Shown here piece by piece: positions 51,151 through 58,440 of a DNA stretch of 64,000 nucleotides; position 1 is the first letter of the stretch; every line of letters begins with the position of its first letter. This DNA comes from Pedobacter yulinensis. GTDB taxonomy: Bacteria > Bacteroidota > Bacteroidia > Sphingobacteriales > Sphingobacteriaceae. The DNA is taken from the NCBI RefSeq assembly GCF_003029735.1, contig NZ_KZ686269.1, forward strand, positions 1,116,001 to 1,180,000, read 5' to 3'. The notes beneath the pieces are model-generated. The model made no database searches. It saw only the letters and a program-made list of their open reading frames with translations, and was not told the DNA's origin. Position numbers and translations under genes: made by a program.

Positions 51151-51517
51151 GCCATGACTTACCGGTCCGGATCGGCTGATTCGGCAGGGCAACTGGACCT
51201 GACACCAGTTAAATACCCTATCCGGGGCATTCAAACAATGATTTTAAAAAAATTAGAATTAATTCTACTATTTCTATAGGAAATATAGTTTTTGTATTTA
51301 TATTTGTTCCGGATGGTTGTTTCAGAAGAGGCCGGGGCTGCGCAGGGTTTCAGCTAAATTTAGATGGTTATGTCAGTTTATTTTGAATATCCCTGTATTG
51401 CCGACTTCGATGCCTTCCCGACACAAGGCGTATCGTCAGGATACCCGGCTGCAGAAGAAGAACATCAGGCAGGCGGGCATGGCGCCTGTGAAGAGACAAC
51501 ATATCCGCAAGTGAACT
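51151..51517. other. 367-base gap before the tRNA, with AT-rich dyads
   Basis: No convincing protein gene. At 51254-51267 there is a perfect 14-bp palindrome (TAGAATTAATTCTA). At 51299-51306 a perfect TATATTTG -7 box faces the tRNA, but no matching -33 box lies 19 bases upstream. From 51310 to the tRNA the sequence is GC-richer; it could be the tRNA leader or an unannotated RNA. A 63-codon frame at 51364 runs into the tRNA and is not credible. Confidence 0.4.
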
Positions 51518-51589
51518 GGTTGGGTGACCGAGTGGCTCAGGTGGAGGCCTCATAAGCCTTTTACGGCGGTTCGAATCCGCCCCCAAACC
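51518..51589 (+). tRNA. tRNA with CAU anticodon (tRNA-Met, or tRNA-Ile2)
   Basis: A full cloverleaf can be drawn by eye. Acceptor GGTTGGG pairs with CCCAAAC (51582-51588) with one G-A mismatch. The D stem is ACC/GGT (51527-51529 / 51540-51542) with a GAGTGGCTCA loop. The anticodon stem is GAGGC/GCCTT with loop CTCATAA, anticodon CAT at 51551-51553. The variable loop has 4 bases. The T stem is GGCGG/CCGCC with loop TTCGAAT. CCA is not encoded. The acceptor mismatch and a C in the discriminator place are odd. CAU is read as Met, but a lysidine-modified Ile tRNA has the same gene anticodon. Confidence 0.75.
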
Positions 51590-51601
51590 GCTCCTATTCC
51601 A

Positions 51602-51622
51602 GCTTCCCGGTTCCAGGGAAGC
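51602..51622. repeat. Hairpin just after the tRNA
   Basis: GCTTCCC-N7-GGGAAGC, a perfect 7-bp dyad 12 bases after the tRNA. No T-run follows. It may help tRNA 3' processing or be an ordinary dyad. Confidence 0.4.
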
Positions 51623-51667
51623 AAATTCATATGATTGCTCGTCATATATTTGTTTTGTTAATTGCGA

Positions 51668-51694
51668 AAAGGCTGTCCGCGAGGGACAGCCTTT
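51668..51694. terminator. Bidirectional terminator between tRNA and LytTR gene
   Basis: Perfect 11-bp stem AAAGGCTGTCC / GGACAGCCTTT with a 5-base loop, followed by CGGTTTTA. It ends the tRNA transcript and probably also the convergent LytTR gene. Confidence 0.85.
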
Positions 51695-51760
51695 CGGTTT
51701 TACAGGCAATTGACGTCTTGCAAACGTACAGACAAATAAAATTCCGAAAAGACCAGTAGC

Positions 51761-52192
51761 TTAGTTGTACTGGTTTTCCAGCCAGGCGATCAGCACCTGG
51801 GCGCGGGCTTTGCTAACGATCACCTCTGCGGGGCCTTCGCACTTAAGGATTACCTTCAGTTTCCGCTCATCGTAATATTCAAGTTCTTTGATGGCATGAT
51901 ATGCGATGATGCTCTGTCGGTTGGCGCGGAAGAACAGCTCAGGATCGAGCAAAGTTTCCAGTTGATCGAGGGTATAAGCGATCACATATTGACGGTGGCC
52001 CATGGTATGGAGGTACAGAGCTTTGTCATCGATACAAAAAGCGCCGATCTCTGCTTCACACACTGGAATAAGCTTTTCCCGGAAGGTGACCAGGAACCGG
52101 CGTTTGAAGCGGGGGCCGGGAATATCAAGGCCTTCAATGGGCTTCATATCCTGTAAATTAATGACCGGGTGAAAAAATTTTGGATTTCTCAT
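51761..52192 (-). CDS. Stand-alone LytTR DNA-binding regulator
   Basis: A 143-residue protein with a LytTR domain over residues about 40-141 and no receiver domain. The typical blocks are 'KRRFLVTFREKLIPVCEAEIGAFCIDD', 'LDQLETLLDPELFFRANRQSIIAYHAI' and 'KVILKCEGPAEVIVSKARAQVLIAWLE'. A short N-terminal segment precedes them. LytTR proteins without a receiver usually act as direct transcription factors. A perfect 12-bp palindrome (52215-52226) lies 22 bases upstream of its start and next to a -7-like box. The SusC/SusD operon lies divergently 410 bases away and may be a target; that is inferred. Confidence 0.9.
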   Translation of the reverse strand: MRNPKFFHPVINLQDMKPIEGLDIPGPRFKRRFLVTFREKLIPVCEAEIGAFCIDDKALYLHTMGHRQYVIAYTLDQLETLLDPELFFRANRQSIIAYHAIKELEYYDERKLKVILKCEGPAEVIVSKARAQVLIAWLENQYN

Positions 52193-52214
52193 GACAATAG
52201 GTAGTGAAGTTTAG

Positions 52215-52226
52215 GTAATGCATTAC
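52215..52226. promoter_or_regulatory. 12-bp palindrome upstream of LytTR gene
   Basis: GTAATGCATTAC is a perfect palindrome that abuts the CATATTTG -7-like box of the LytTR gene, at the expected transcription start. It may be an operator. LytTR proteins usually bind direct repeats, so a different regulator is possible. Confidence 0.4.
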
Positions 52227-52524
52227 AAATATGTCTGCGTCTTGCTGCAAATAATAGTACAAATCCGACGCAGTGAGACGAATAATGAGGGCTCTGCCGG
52301 CCCGGGGGTAGGCTATCATACCAGGCCCTTCAGTTTTTTACCAGGCTGCGGCAGGAGATCCGGCTGTACCGGAACGGAACGGCTGGAGCAAAAATTTCCT
52401 GCATGCTGGGGTTTCTGCACCCGTTATTCGCGAAGGTAAAAGCTAAAGTGGACAAATCGGCTTCTGAATTGACCATATAACACATCCAGCTGACCACCTC
52501 TCCGGGCCGGCGGCGATTATTTTA

Positions 52525-52579
52525 ACGGCCTGAAATTTCCGGAGGATCTGCCTTGCCGGCAGGCCGTCAGGATTTCAGG
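52525..52579 (+). promoter_or_regulatory. Structured leader of the SusC/SusD mRNA with alternative pairings
   Basis: Two mutually exclusive stems can form. CCTGAAAT (52529-52536) pairs perfectly with ATTTCAGG (52572-52579). ACGGCC (52525-52530) pairs perfectly with GGCCGT (52562-52567). An inner hairpin CTGCC-N5-GGCAG (52548-52562) lies inside both. It ends 23 bases before the SusC ATG. Such a switchable leader could control translation or elongation, but no ligand or sRNA can be named. Confidence 0.45.
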
Positions 52580-52602
52580 TAATTAACCGACCAAAGATTC
52601 AT

Positions 52603-55600
52603 ATGAAAAAAACTTTACTCAGCTTGCTCGGCATTCTGCTGCTCTCGTGGAATGCAATTGCACAGCAAAAAAACGTGAGCGGCACGGTCCGCGACCAGGG
52701 AGACGGACAGCCGATACCCGGCGTCAGTGTACGCGTTAGCGGCAGCCAGACCGGCACCTCTACCAATGCAGATGGTACCTATACGATTTCTGTACAGGCC
52801 GGCGCATCGCTGGTCTTCAGTTCTGTAGGTTATGTAACACAGACCAGACAGGTAGGCAGCGGCACTACCCTGAATGTGGAACTGGCTTCAGACTCAAAAG
52901 AACTCAGCGAAGTGGTAGTGACCGCCCTCGGTATTACCCGGAAAAAAAATGAGTTGGCTTACGCCGCGCAGGAAGTGCGCGCGGAAGACATTACCCGCAC
53001 CCGCGACAACAACCTGGTCAACTCCCTGGGCGGCAAGGTTGCCGGCCTCGACATCAGGAGAAACAACACGATGGGCGGTTCGACGAACGTCGTGATCCGC
53101 GGTTTCAAGTCAATAAGCGGTAACAACCAGGCGCTGTTCGTAATAGATGGTGTGCCGGTCAGTAATGCGAATATCAACACCGCCAACCAGCAGACCGGCC
53201 GCGCCGGGTTTGACTACGGTAACGCCGCTGCAGACATCAATCCCGACGATGTAGAAAGCATGAACGTACTGAAAGGCGCTGCCGCAACTGCGCTTTACGG
53301 ATCACGTGCCGCAAATGGAGTAATTATCATTACGACCAAAAAAGGCCGGAAAGGCAGTACAAATTTCTCTGTTAACAGTGGCTTGACCTGGGGCAATATT
53401 GACAAAACGACTTTCCCTGAATACCAGAAAGAGTATGGCGCAGGCTATGGCACACCAGCTACCGACGGTGCAGGAAACCCGGTTCCTGTACCCGGCTTCT
53501 GGTACCGGGACATTTTTGGCAACGGCAAAGAGCTGATCACCCAGTTTACTTCCGATGCTTCTTACGGACCGCGGTTTAACCCGAGCCTGCTTGTTTACCA
53601 GTGGGGTTCGCTTGATCCCTCCTCTCCCACCTATAAACAAAAAACCCCATGGGTAGCAGCGGCAAACGGACCTGACAAGTTTTATGAAACCGCCCTGGTA
53701 TCTAACCAGAGTATCGCCATTGACGGCGGAGGTGAAAACACCACGTATAAAGTAGGCTACACCCGCAACGACGAAAACGGCGTATTGCCGAACAGCAAGA
53801 TTACCAAAAACCTGTTCAACTTTGGCGCATCGCGCGAAATGGCGAAAAACCTGCGTGTCGAGGCCTCCGCAAACTATTCACGTATTGAAGGGCTGGGGCG
53901 TTACGGCACAGGTTATGCCAACCTGAACCCGAACCAGAATTTCCGTCAATGGTACCAGACCAACGTGGATATGCTGGAACTCAAAGATGCATTTTTCAGG
54001 AACCGCCGCAATATTACATGGAACTGGTCTGATGCAACAGGCACGCGACCCATTTACGCTGATAACCCTTACTTTACCCGTTATAAGAACCTTGTAACAG
54101 ATTCCCGCAACCATTTCTTCGGAAATATTACCGCCACTTATAAATTCGCGGAGTGGCTCGACGTGCTTGGCCGCGTTACTTACGACGGCACGGGCGACCT
54201 GCAGGAAGAACGAATTGCAGTTGGCAGTTACGCCGTTTCTTCTTATGCCCGCACCAACCGGAACGCCAGCGAAACAAATTATGACCTCCTGCTGAACTTC
54301 AAACATGATTTTTCAGAGGTGTTCACATTCCGCGGACTTCTTGGTGCCAACCTGCGCCGCGACAATGTCAATTCGATCCGTGCGCAGACCAACGGCGGCC
54401 TGGTGGCCCCAGATCTTTATTCGTTGCTGAACTCCGTCAGTCCGATCGAAGCGCCGGTTGAAATTTACCAGCGCCGGGCAGTAGATGGCCACTTTGCCAG
54501 CGCCACGTTCGGCTACCGCAACATGCTCGTTCTCGATGCCACGATACGTCGCGACGTATCCTCTACTCTGCCCACCACGAACAACGAGTTCTGGTACCCC
54601 TCGGTCGCGGCCGGTTTCACATTCTCAGAACTGATGAAACAGCAAACGTGGTTATCCTATGGTAAACTGCGTGTCAACTACGCCCAGGTGGGAAACGATG
54701 CTCCGCCGCTCAGCGTGTATGATGTCTATACCAAACCTACTTCATTCGATGTGCTGCCGCTTTTTTCGGTATCAAACACAAAAAACAATCCTGCGCTGCG
54801 TCCTGAACGTACCCGAAGCCTGGAAGCAGGGGTCGAAGCCTCATTCTTTAAAAGCCGGCTCGGATTTGACGTAACGTTATACCGCACACTGTCTATTGAC
54901 CAGATTACGCCGGTATCGGTGAGCTCGGCAACCGGCTATACTGCCAGGTATGTAAATGCTGGCGAGGTTGAAAATAAAGGTATTGAGCTTAGCTTGTACG
55001 GCACACCTGTGAAGACGCAGAATTTCTCCTGGAACATCAACCTTAACTTTACAAGCAACCGCAATATCGTGCTTAAGCTGGATCCCGATGCAGGCGGAAA
55101 CATCGAACTGGCCGCACTTCAGGGCGGGGTAACACTGAATGCCGCAGAAGGACAGCCTTACGGCGTGATCCGCGGAACAGACTTCGTATACCTGAATGGC
55201 CAGCCGGTTGTGCTGCCTACCGGTTACTACAAGGTCACAACACAATCCAATCACATTATTGGCGACCCGAACCCGGACTTTATGGCCGGACTTCAGAACG
55301 GGCTCAAGTACAAGAACATCGCGTTGAATTTCCTGATCGACATGCGGCAGGGCGGCGACCTGTTTTCACTTGACCAGTGGTATGGCAACGGAACCGGTCT
55401 TTATCCTGGTACTGCAGGCCTGAACGACCTTGGTAACCCATTGCGAAATACGCTTGCCAATGGCGGCGGGATCATCTTACCCGGTGTTAAGGAAGACGGC
55501 ACACCAAATAACATCCGTGTGGATGCATCGACTTCGGCAATTACACCTTTTGGCTACTCGCAAAACCCGCCAAGGGCCATGCGGATTTATGACGCCAGTT

Positions 55601-55839
55601 ACATCAAACTGCGCGAGGTTTCACTCAGCTACGCCCTGCCGGCCCGCCTTGTTGAAAAAATCAGGCCCTTCAAAGGCGTTGAAGCTTCTTTGATCGGGCG
55701 CAACCTCTGGATCATTCACAAAAATGTACCTTACGCAGATCCTGAAGACGCACTTAGTTCAGGCAACCTGTCGGGCTACCAAAGTGGCTCGTACCCTGCC
55801 GTGAGAACGATTGGTTTTAACCTGAGATTCAAACTTTAA
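52603..55839 (+). CDS. SusC/RagA-family TonB-linked outer-membrane transporter
   Basis: A 1078-residue outer-membrane receptor. It has a signal peptide (about 1-21, ending IAQ), a carboxypeptidase-regulatory-like domain ('GTVRDQGDGQPIPGVSVRV', residues about 26-105), a TonB-box-like 'ELSEVVVTALG', a plug domain ('NSLGGKVAGLDI', 'VLKGAAATALYGSRAANGVIIITTKKG'), and a 22-strand barrel ending in Phe-x-Leu. SusC proteins import oligosaccharides or peptides with a SusD lid, powered by TonB. The SusD-like gene starts 10 bases after its stop. No glycosidase, peptidase or SusE/F gene is adjacent, so the substrate is unknown. Confidence 0.96.
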   Translation: MKKTLLSLLGILLLSWNAIAQQKNVSGTVRDQGDGQPIPGVSVRVSGSQTGTSTNADGTYTISVQAGASLVFSSVGYVTQTRQVGSGTTLNVELASDSKELSEVVVTALGITRKKNELAYAAQEVRAEDITRTRDNNLVNSLGGKVAGLDIRRNNTMGGSTNVVIRGFKSISGNNQALFVIDGVPVSNANINTANQQTGRAGFDYGNAAADINPDDVESMNVLKGAAATALYGSRAANGVIIITTKKGRKGSTNFSVNSGLTWGNIDKTTFPEYQKEYGAGYGTPATDGAGNPVPVPGFWYRDIFGNGKELITQFTSDASYGPRFNPSLLVYQWGSLDPSSPTYKQKTPWVAAANGPDKFYETALVSNQSIAIDGGGENTTYKVGYTRNDENGVLPNSKITKNLFNFGASREMAKNLRVEASANYSRIEGLGRYGTGYANLNPNQNFRQWYQTNVDMLELKDAFFRNRRNITWNWSDATGTRPIYADNPYFTRYKNLVTDSRNHFFGNITATYKFAEWLDVLGRVTYDGTGDLQEERIAVGSYAVSSYARTNRNASETNYDLLLNFKHDFSEVFTFRGLLGANLRRDNVNSIRAQTNGGLVAPDLYSLLNSVSPIEAPVEIYQRRAVDGHFASATFGYRNMLVLDATIRRDVSSTLPTTNNEFWYPSVAAGFTFSELMKQQTWLSYGKLRVNYAQVGNDAPPLSVYDVYTKPTSFDVLPLFSVSNTKNNPALRPERTRSLEAGVEASFFKSRLGFDVTLYRTLSIDQITPVSVSSATGYTARYVNAGEVENKGIELSLYGTPVKTQNFSWNINLNFTSNRNIVLKLDPDAGGNIELAALQGGVTLNAAEGQPYGVIRGTDFVYLNGQPVVLPTGYYKVTTQSNHIIGDPNPDFMAGLQNGLKYKNIALNFLIDMRQGGDLFSLDQWYGNGTGLYPGTAGLNDLGNPLRNTLANGGGIILPGVKEDGTPNNIRVDASTSAITPFGYSQNPPRAMRIYDASYIKLREVSLSYALPARLVEKIRPFKGVEASLIGRNLWIIHKNVPYADPEDALSSGNLSGYQSGSYPAVRTIGFNLRFKL

Positions 55840-55849
55840 GCCTACACAA

Positions 55850-57307
55850 ATGAAAAAGATAACCTGTATACTTGCTGCCGCCGCGCTGCTGAGCGCCTGC
55901 GCCAAGGATAAATCCGACTATAATATCGACATAAAAAACCCGCAGGTGGCCACTGCGCCACCGCTGTTCACAGCCGCAGCGAAAAGTTTTTCTGATATCA
56001 TCACCTCGCCCAGCGTGAATAACAACCCTTTCAGGTTTTATGCCCAGTACTGGACTTCGACAGAATACCTGGACGAGCCCAGGTATAACCTGCTCGCCCG
56101 GCCCATTCCGCAGGCGTTCTGGCAGGCGTTGTACCGCGACGTGCTGATGGACCTGCGCGAGGCGAGGAAACTCATTACCGCCGATCAGTTTATGGCTGCG
56201 CCAACCAAAGCTTCGCAGCTTGCCCAAACTGAGATAATGGAGGTAATGGCCTGGTCTACACTCGTCAACACGTATGGAAATATTCCTTATTCAGAGGCCC
56301 TTGACGTAACGAAGACACAGCCTAAGTACGATGACGCGGCCACGATTTATGCTGACCTGCTGACCCGGCTCGACGCCGCCCTGACAACGCTTAACAGCGG
56401 CGCAACCGGCTACGGCGCGGCCGACGTGTTTTATAACGGCGATATTGCCAAATGGCGAAAATTTGGCAACTCCTTGAAACTGCGCCTGGGGCTGATCCTG
56501 GCCGATAAGGATCCTGCAAAAGCAAAGACCCTGATTGAAGCGGCTGCACCGAATGTCATGACCAGCGCCGCTGACAACCTGACCTTTAGGTACATGAAAA
56601 CCACCCCAAACAACAATCCAATTGCCAATGCGACTAATCCGGGGTTAACCACGCGTAAAGACTACGTGGGTGCCAAGCCATTTATTGACAAACTGAACAG
56701 CCTGCAGGATCCGCGACGCGCTGGGTTCTTTACCACCGTAGGCGGAAATTTTGTAGGAGGTTATTATGGCTTCTCGAACTCATACAGTAACTTTTCAACG
56801 CTGAACCCCAAAATCGCGGCGTATGACTTCGAAGCACTGCTGCTGGACTATACCGAAGTGGAGTTTGCGCTGGCAGAAGCCGCTGCCAGAGGATTCACGG
56901 TTCCAGGCACTGCTGAAACACATTACAACAACGCCATTACTTCATCTATTCTGTACTGGGGCGGAACCACAGCGCAGGCAGCCACCTATCTGGCGCGTCC
57001 TGACGTGGCCTGGAGTTCTGCTTCGGCAAACTACCGCGAGAAAATCGGCCTGCAGAAATGGATTGCTTTGTATAACCGCGGCTACGACGCCTGGGTGGAA
57101 TGGAAACGCCTTGACTACCCGGTGCTTGCACCCCCAAGTCCGGCAACGGCGCCTCCGGGAGAAACCATTTCACCAGGCCTGGTCATCCCTGTCCGCCTGA
57201 TCTATCCGATCAATGAACAAACTCTGAACACAGCCAATCGCGCAGCAGCCGCATCAGCTATAGGTGGCGACCTGATTACCTCTAAGATATTCTGGGATGT
57301 AAATTAA
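55850..57307 (+). CDS. SusD/RagB-family nutrient-binding lipoprotein (SusD-like_2 type)
   Basis: A 485-residue outer-membrane lipoprotein that caps the SusC transporter. The signal ends L-L-S-A-C17 followed by AKDKSD. It belongs to the SusD-like_2 branch ('SDYNIDIKNPQVATAPPLFTAAAKS', 'MEVMAWSTLVNTYGNIPYSEALD', 'WRKFGNSLKLRLGL', 'YREKIGLQKWIALYNRGYDAWVEWKR'). The TPR-like helical core is complete. This branch is frequent in Cytophagales and often pairs with SusC of unknown substrate. It is the last gene of the operon and is followed by a terminator. Confidence 0.95.
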   Translation: MKKITCILAAAALLSACAKDKSDYNIDIKNPQVATAPPLFTAAAKSFSDIITSPSVNNNPFRFYAQYWTSTEYLDEPRYNLLARPIPQAFWQALYRDVLMDLREARKLITADQFMAAPTKASQLAQTEIMEVMAWSTLVNTYGNIPYSEALDVTKTQPKYDDAATIYADLLTRLDAALTTLNSGATGYGAADVFYNGDIAKWRKFGNSLKLRLGLILADKDPAKAKTLIEAAAPNVMTSAADNLTFRYMKTTPNNNPIANATNPGLTTRKDYVGAKPFIDKLNSLQDPRRAGFFTTVGGNFVGGYYGFSNSYSNFSTLNPKIAAYDFEALLLDYTEVEFALAEAAARGFTVPGTAETHYNNAITSSILYWGGTTAQAATYLARPDVAWSSASANYREKIGLQKWIALYNRGYDAWVEWKRLDYPVLAPPSPATAPPGETISPGLVIPVRLIYPINEQTLNTANRAAAASAIGGDLITSKIFWDVN

Positions 57308-57371
57308 TGCATTCCTGGCACAAGCGGCCAACTCCCACTTTCATACTTTGTAGAAAGTTAGTTAATGATAG

Positions 57372-57410
57372 AAACAGCGGAACGAGCGAGTCGGGCCGCT
57401 GTTTTGTTTT
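57372..57410 (+). terminator. Terminator after SusD
   Basis: AAACAGCGG pairs with CCGCTGTTT (9 bp) across a 15-base loop, followed by TGTTTT. It lies about 65 bases after the SusD stop. Confidence 0.75.
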
Positions 57411-57539
57411 AAGACAGGCGCGCCTGCGAAACCGTGACTTAACAGTAAGCAACAGAAAACCGGAGGAATGGAAAAAAAATGGAGCGGCCCGCTTGCCTCT
57501 TAACGGTCACACAAATGGGAATCCCGGTTTAGCCGGAAA

Positions 57540-58337
57540 TTACACGCCGTATCGTTCGCGGGAGGTTGCCGCAATCTGCCGGGCATTTCCATAAATGCTG
57601 AGGGCACGGTCATAGCTGTGTACCGTATCGTAAGCCAACATGTCAAGCCGGTCGAAAATAGCTGCAACAGTTTGTAGCGGTAATGGCATGCGATTCGGGT
57701 AGCTGTACATTGCAGACAAGTGGCGGCCGTTTGGCGAAACCATCAGCGTATCGCCGAGTAAAACGGTTCCGCCTGCAGAAAGAGAAGGCGCGTATAACAC
57801 ACTGCTGCCCGGGAAATGCCCGCCCAGTTTCAGCAGCGAAAGGTCATCCCAAAGGTAAAGCATATCTCCCTGCCACAGGTTAAGCCTGGGCGTCCGGTTG
57901 ACAATCCAGGGCGAATTTGATGCGTGAATCAGAATTTCGCAGTTGAAAGCTTCGGCCCATTCGTTCATGTTGCTGCAGAAATGCGGGTGTGATAAGGCAA
58001 TGGCGCGCAGTCCCCCCAGCGCTTCGATGCGTATGCGGGTCTGCTCGTCCAGCAATGGAATGCAGTCCCAGAGCACGTTTCCTCCCGGACTTCTGACGAG
58101 GATGGCGCGCTGCCCAATGGCAAACCTCGGGCTTAACCGGAGGTCAGAAAGACGGGGGCCCAGCTCCTGCCAGCTTACATGGAATGTATCGTGCAGCTGC
58201 GATCGGTCTGTCCAGACCTGTCCGCCCGCCGGCACATACTGACGGTCATCTGCACAGATGACGCAGGTACCTGACAATTCTTGCTGTGGGTACTGCGTGC
58301 CGCATGTACTGCATATTTTTCCTGAAGTTAGATCCAT
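57540..58337 (-). CDS. MBL-fold protein with N-terminal zinc ribbon
   Basis: A 265-residue protein of the metallo-beta-lactamase-fold group. Residues 9-33 hold two Cys pairs (C-x-x-C at 'CSTCGT' and 'CVIC'), a likely zinc ribbon. In the MBL part the usual H-x-H-x-D-H motif is replaced by 'SHPHFCSNM', and later 'LGGHFPGSS' and 'LLGDTLM' supply a third His and an Asp. The metal site may thus be altered. The substrate is unknown. It is read from the same strand as the large MG2/plug protein, 103 bases downstream of it, with two 13-base direct repeats in between. Confidence 0.78.
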   Translation of the reverse strand: MDLTSGKICSTCGTQYPQQELSGTCVICADDRQYVPAGGQVWTDRSQLHDTFHVSWQELGPRLSDLRLSPRFAIGQRAILVRSPGGNVLWDCIPLLDEQTRIRIEALGGLRAIALSHPHFCSNMNEWAEAFNCEILIHASNSPWIVNRTPRLNLWQGDMLYLWDDLSLLKLGGHFPGSSVLYAPSLSAGGTVLLGDTLMVSPNGRHLSAMYSYPNRMPLPLQTVAAIFDRLDMLAYDTVHSYDRALSIYGNARQIAATSRERYGV

Positions 58338-58391
58338 GGGGGCCGGCGGATGTTCTTTTAAAACGCCCTAAATTAAGTCCCTGCCGGCATG

Positions 58392-58427
58392 TCCCGGTAG
58401 TCCAGATTGCAAACTCCCGGTAGTCCA
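58392..58427. repeat. Two 13-bp direct repeats, 23-base period
   Basis: TCCCGGTAGTCCA occurs at 58392-58404 and 58415-58427, exactly 23 bases apart, between the MG2/plug gene and the MBL gene. CTGCCGG flanks the pair at 58381-58387 and 58434-58440. Two helical turns of spacing would suit a dimeric regulator upstream of the MBL gene. Confidence 0.5.
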
Positions 58428-58440
58428 TCCCATCTGCCGG

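Larger units (their letters stand above)
52193..52602. other. 410-base divergent region between LytTR and SusC genes
   Basis: No gene is seen. The LytTR side holds a CATATTTG box (minus strand, 52226-52233) and the palindrome GTAATGCATTAC. The SusC side holds a structured leader, described separately. The middle part (about 52290-52440) is ordinary sequence without a recognisable motif. Confidence 0.5.

Noticed and set aside
51364..51555. 63-codon frame running into the tRNA
   Set aside because: It overlaps the tRNA gene by 38 bases and has a composition unlike neighbouring proteins.
57307..57594. 95-codon frame after SusD
   Set aside because: It crosses the SusD terminator and ends inside the convergent MBL gene; no coding signal.
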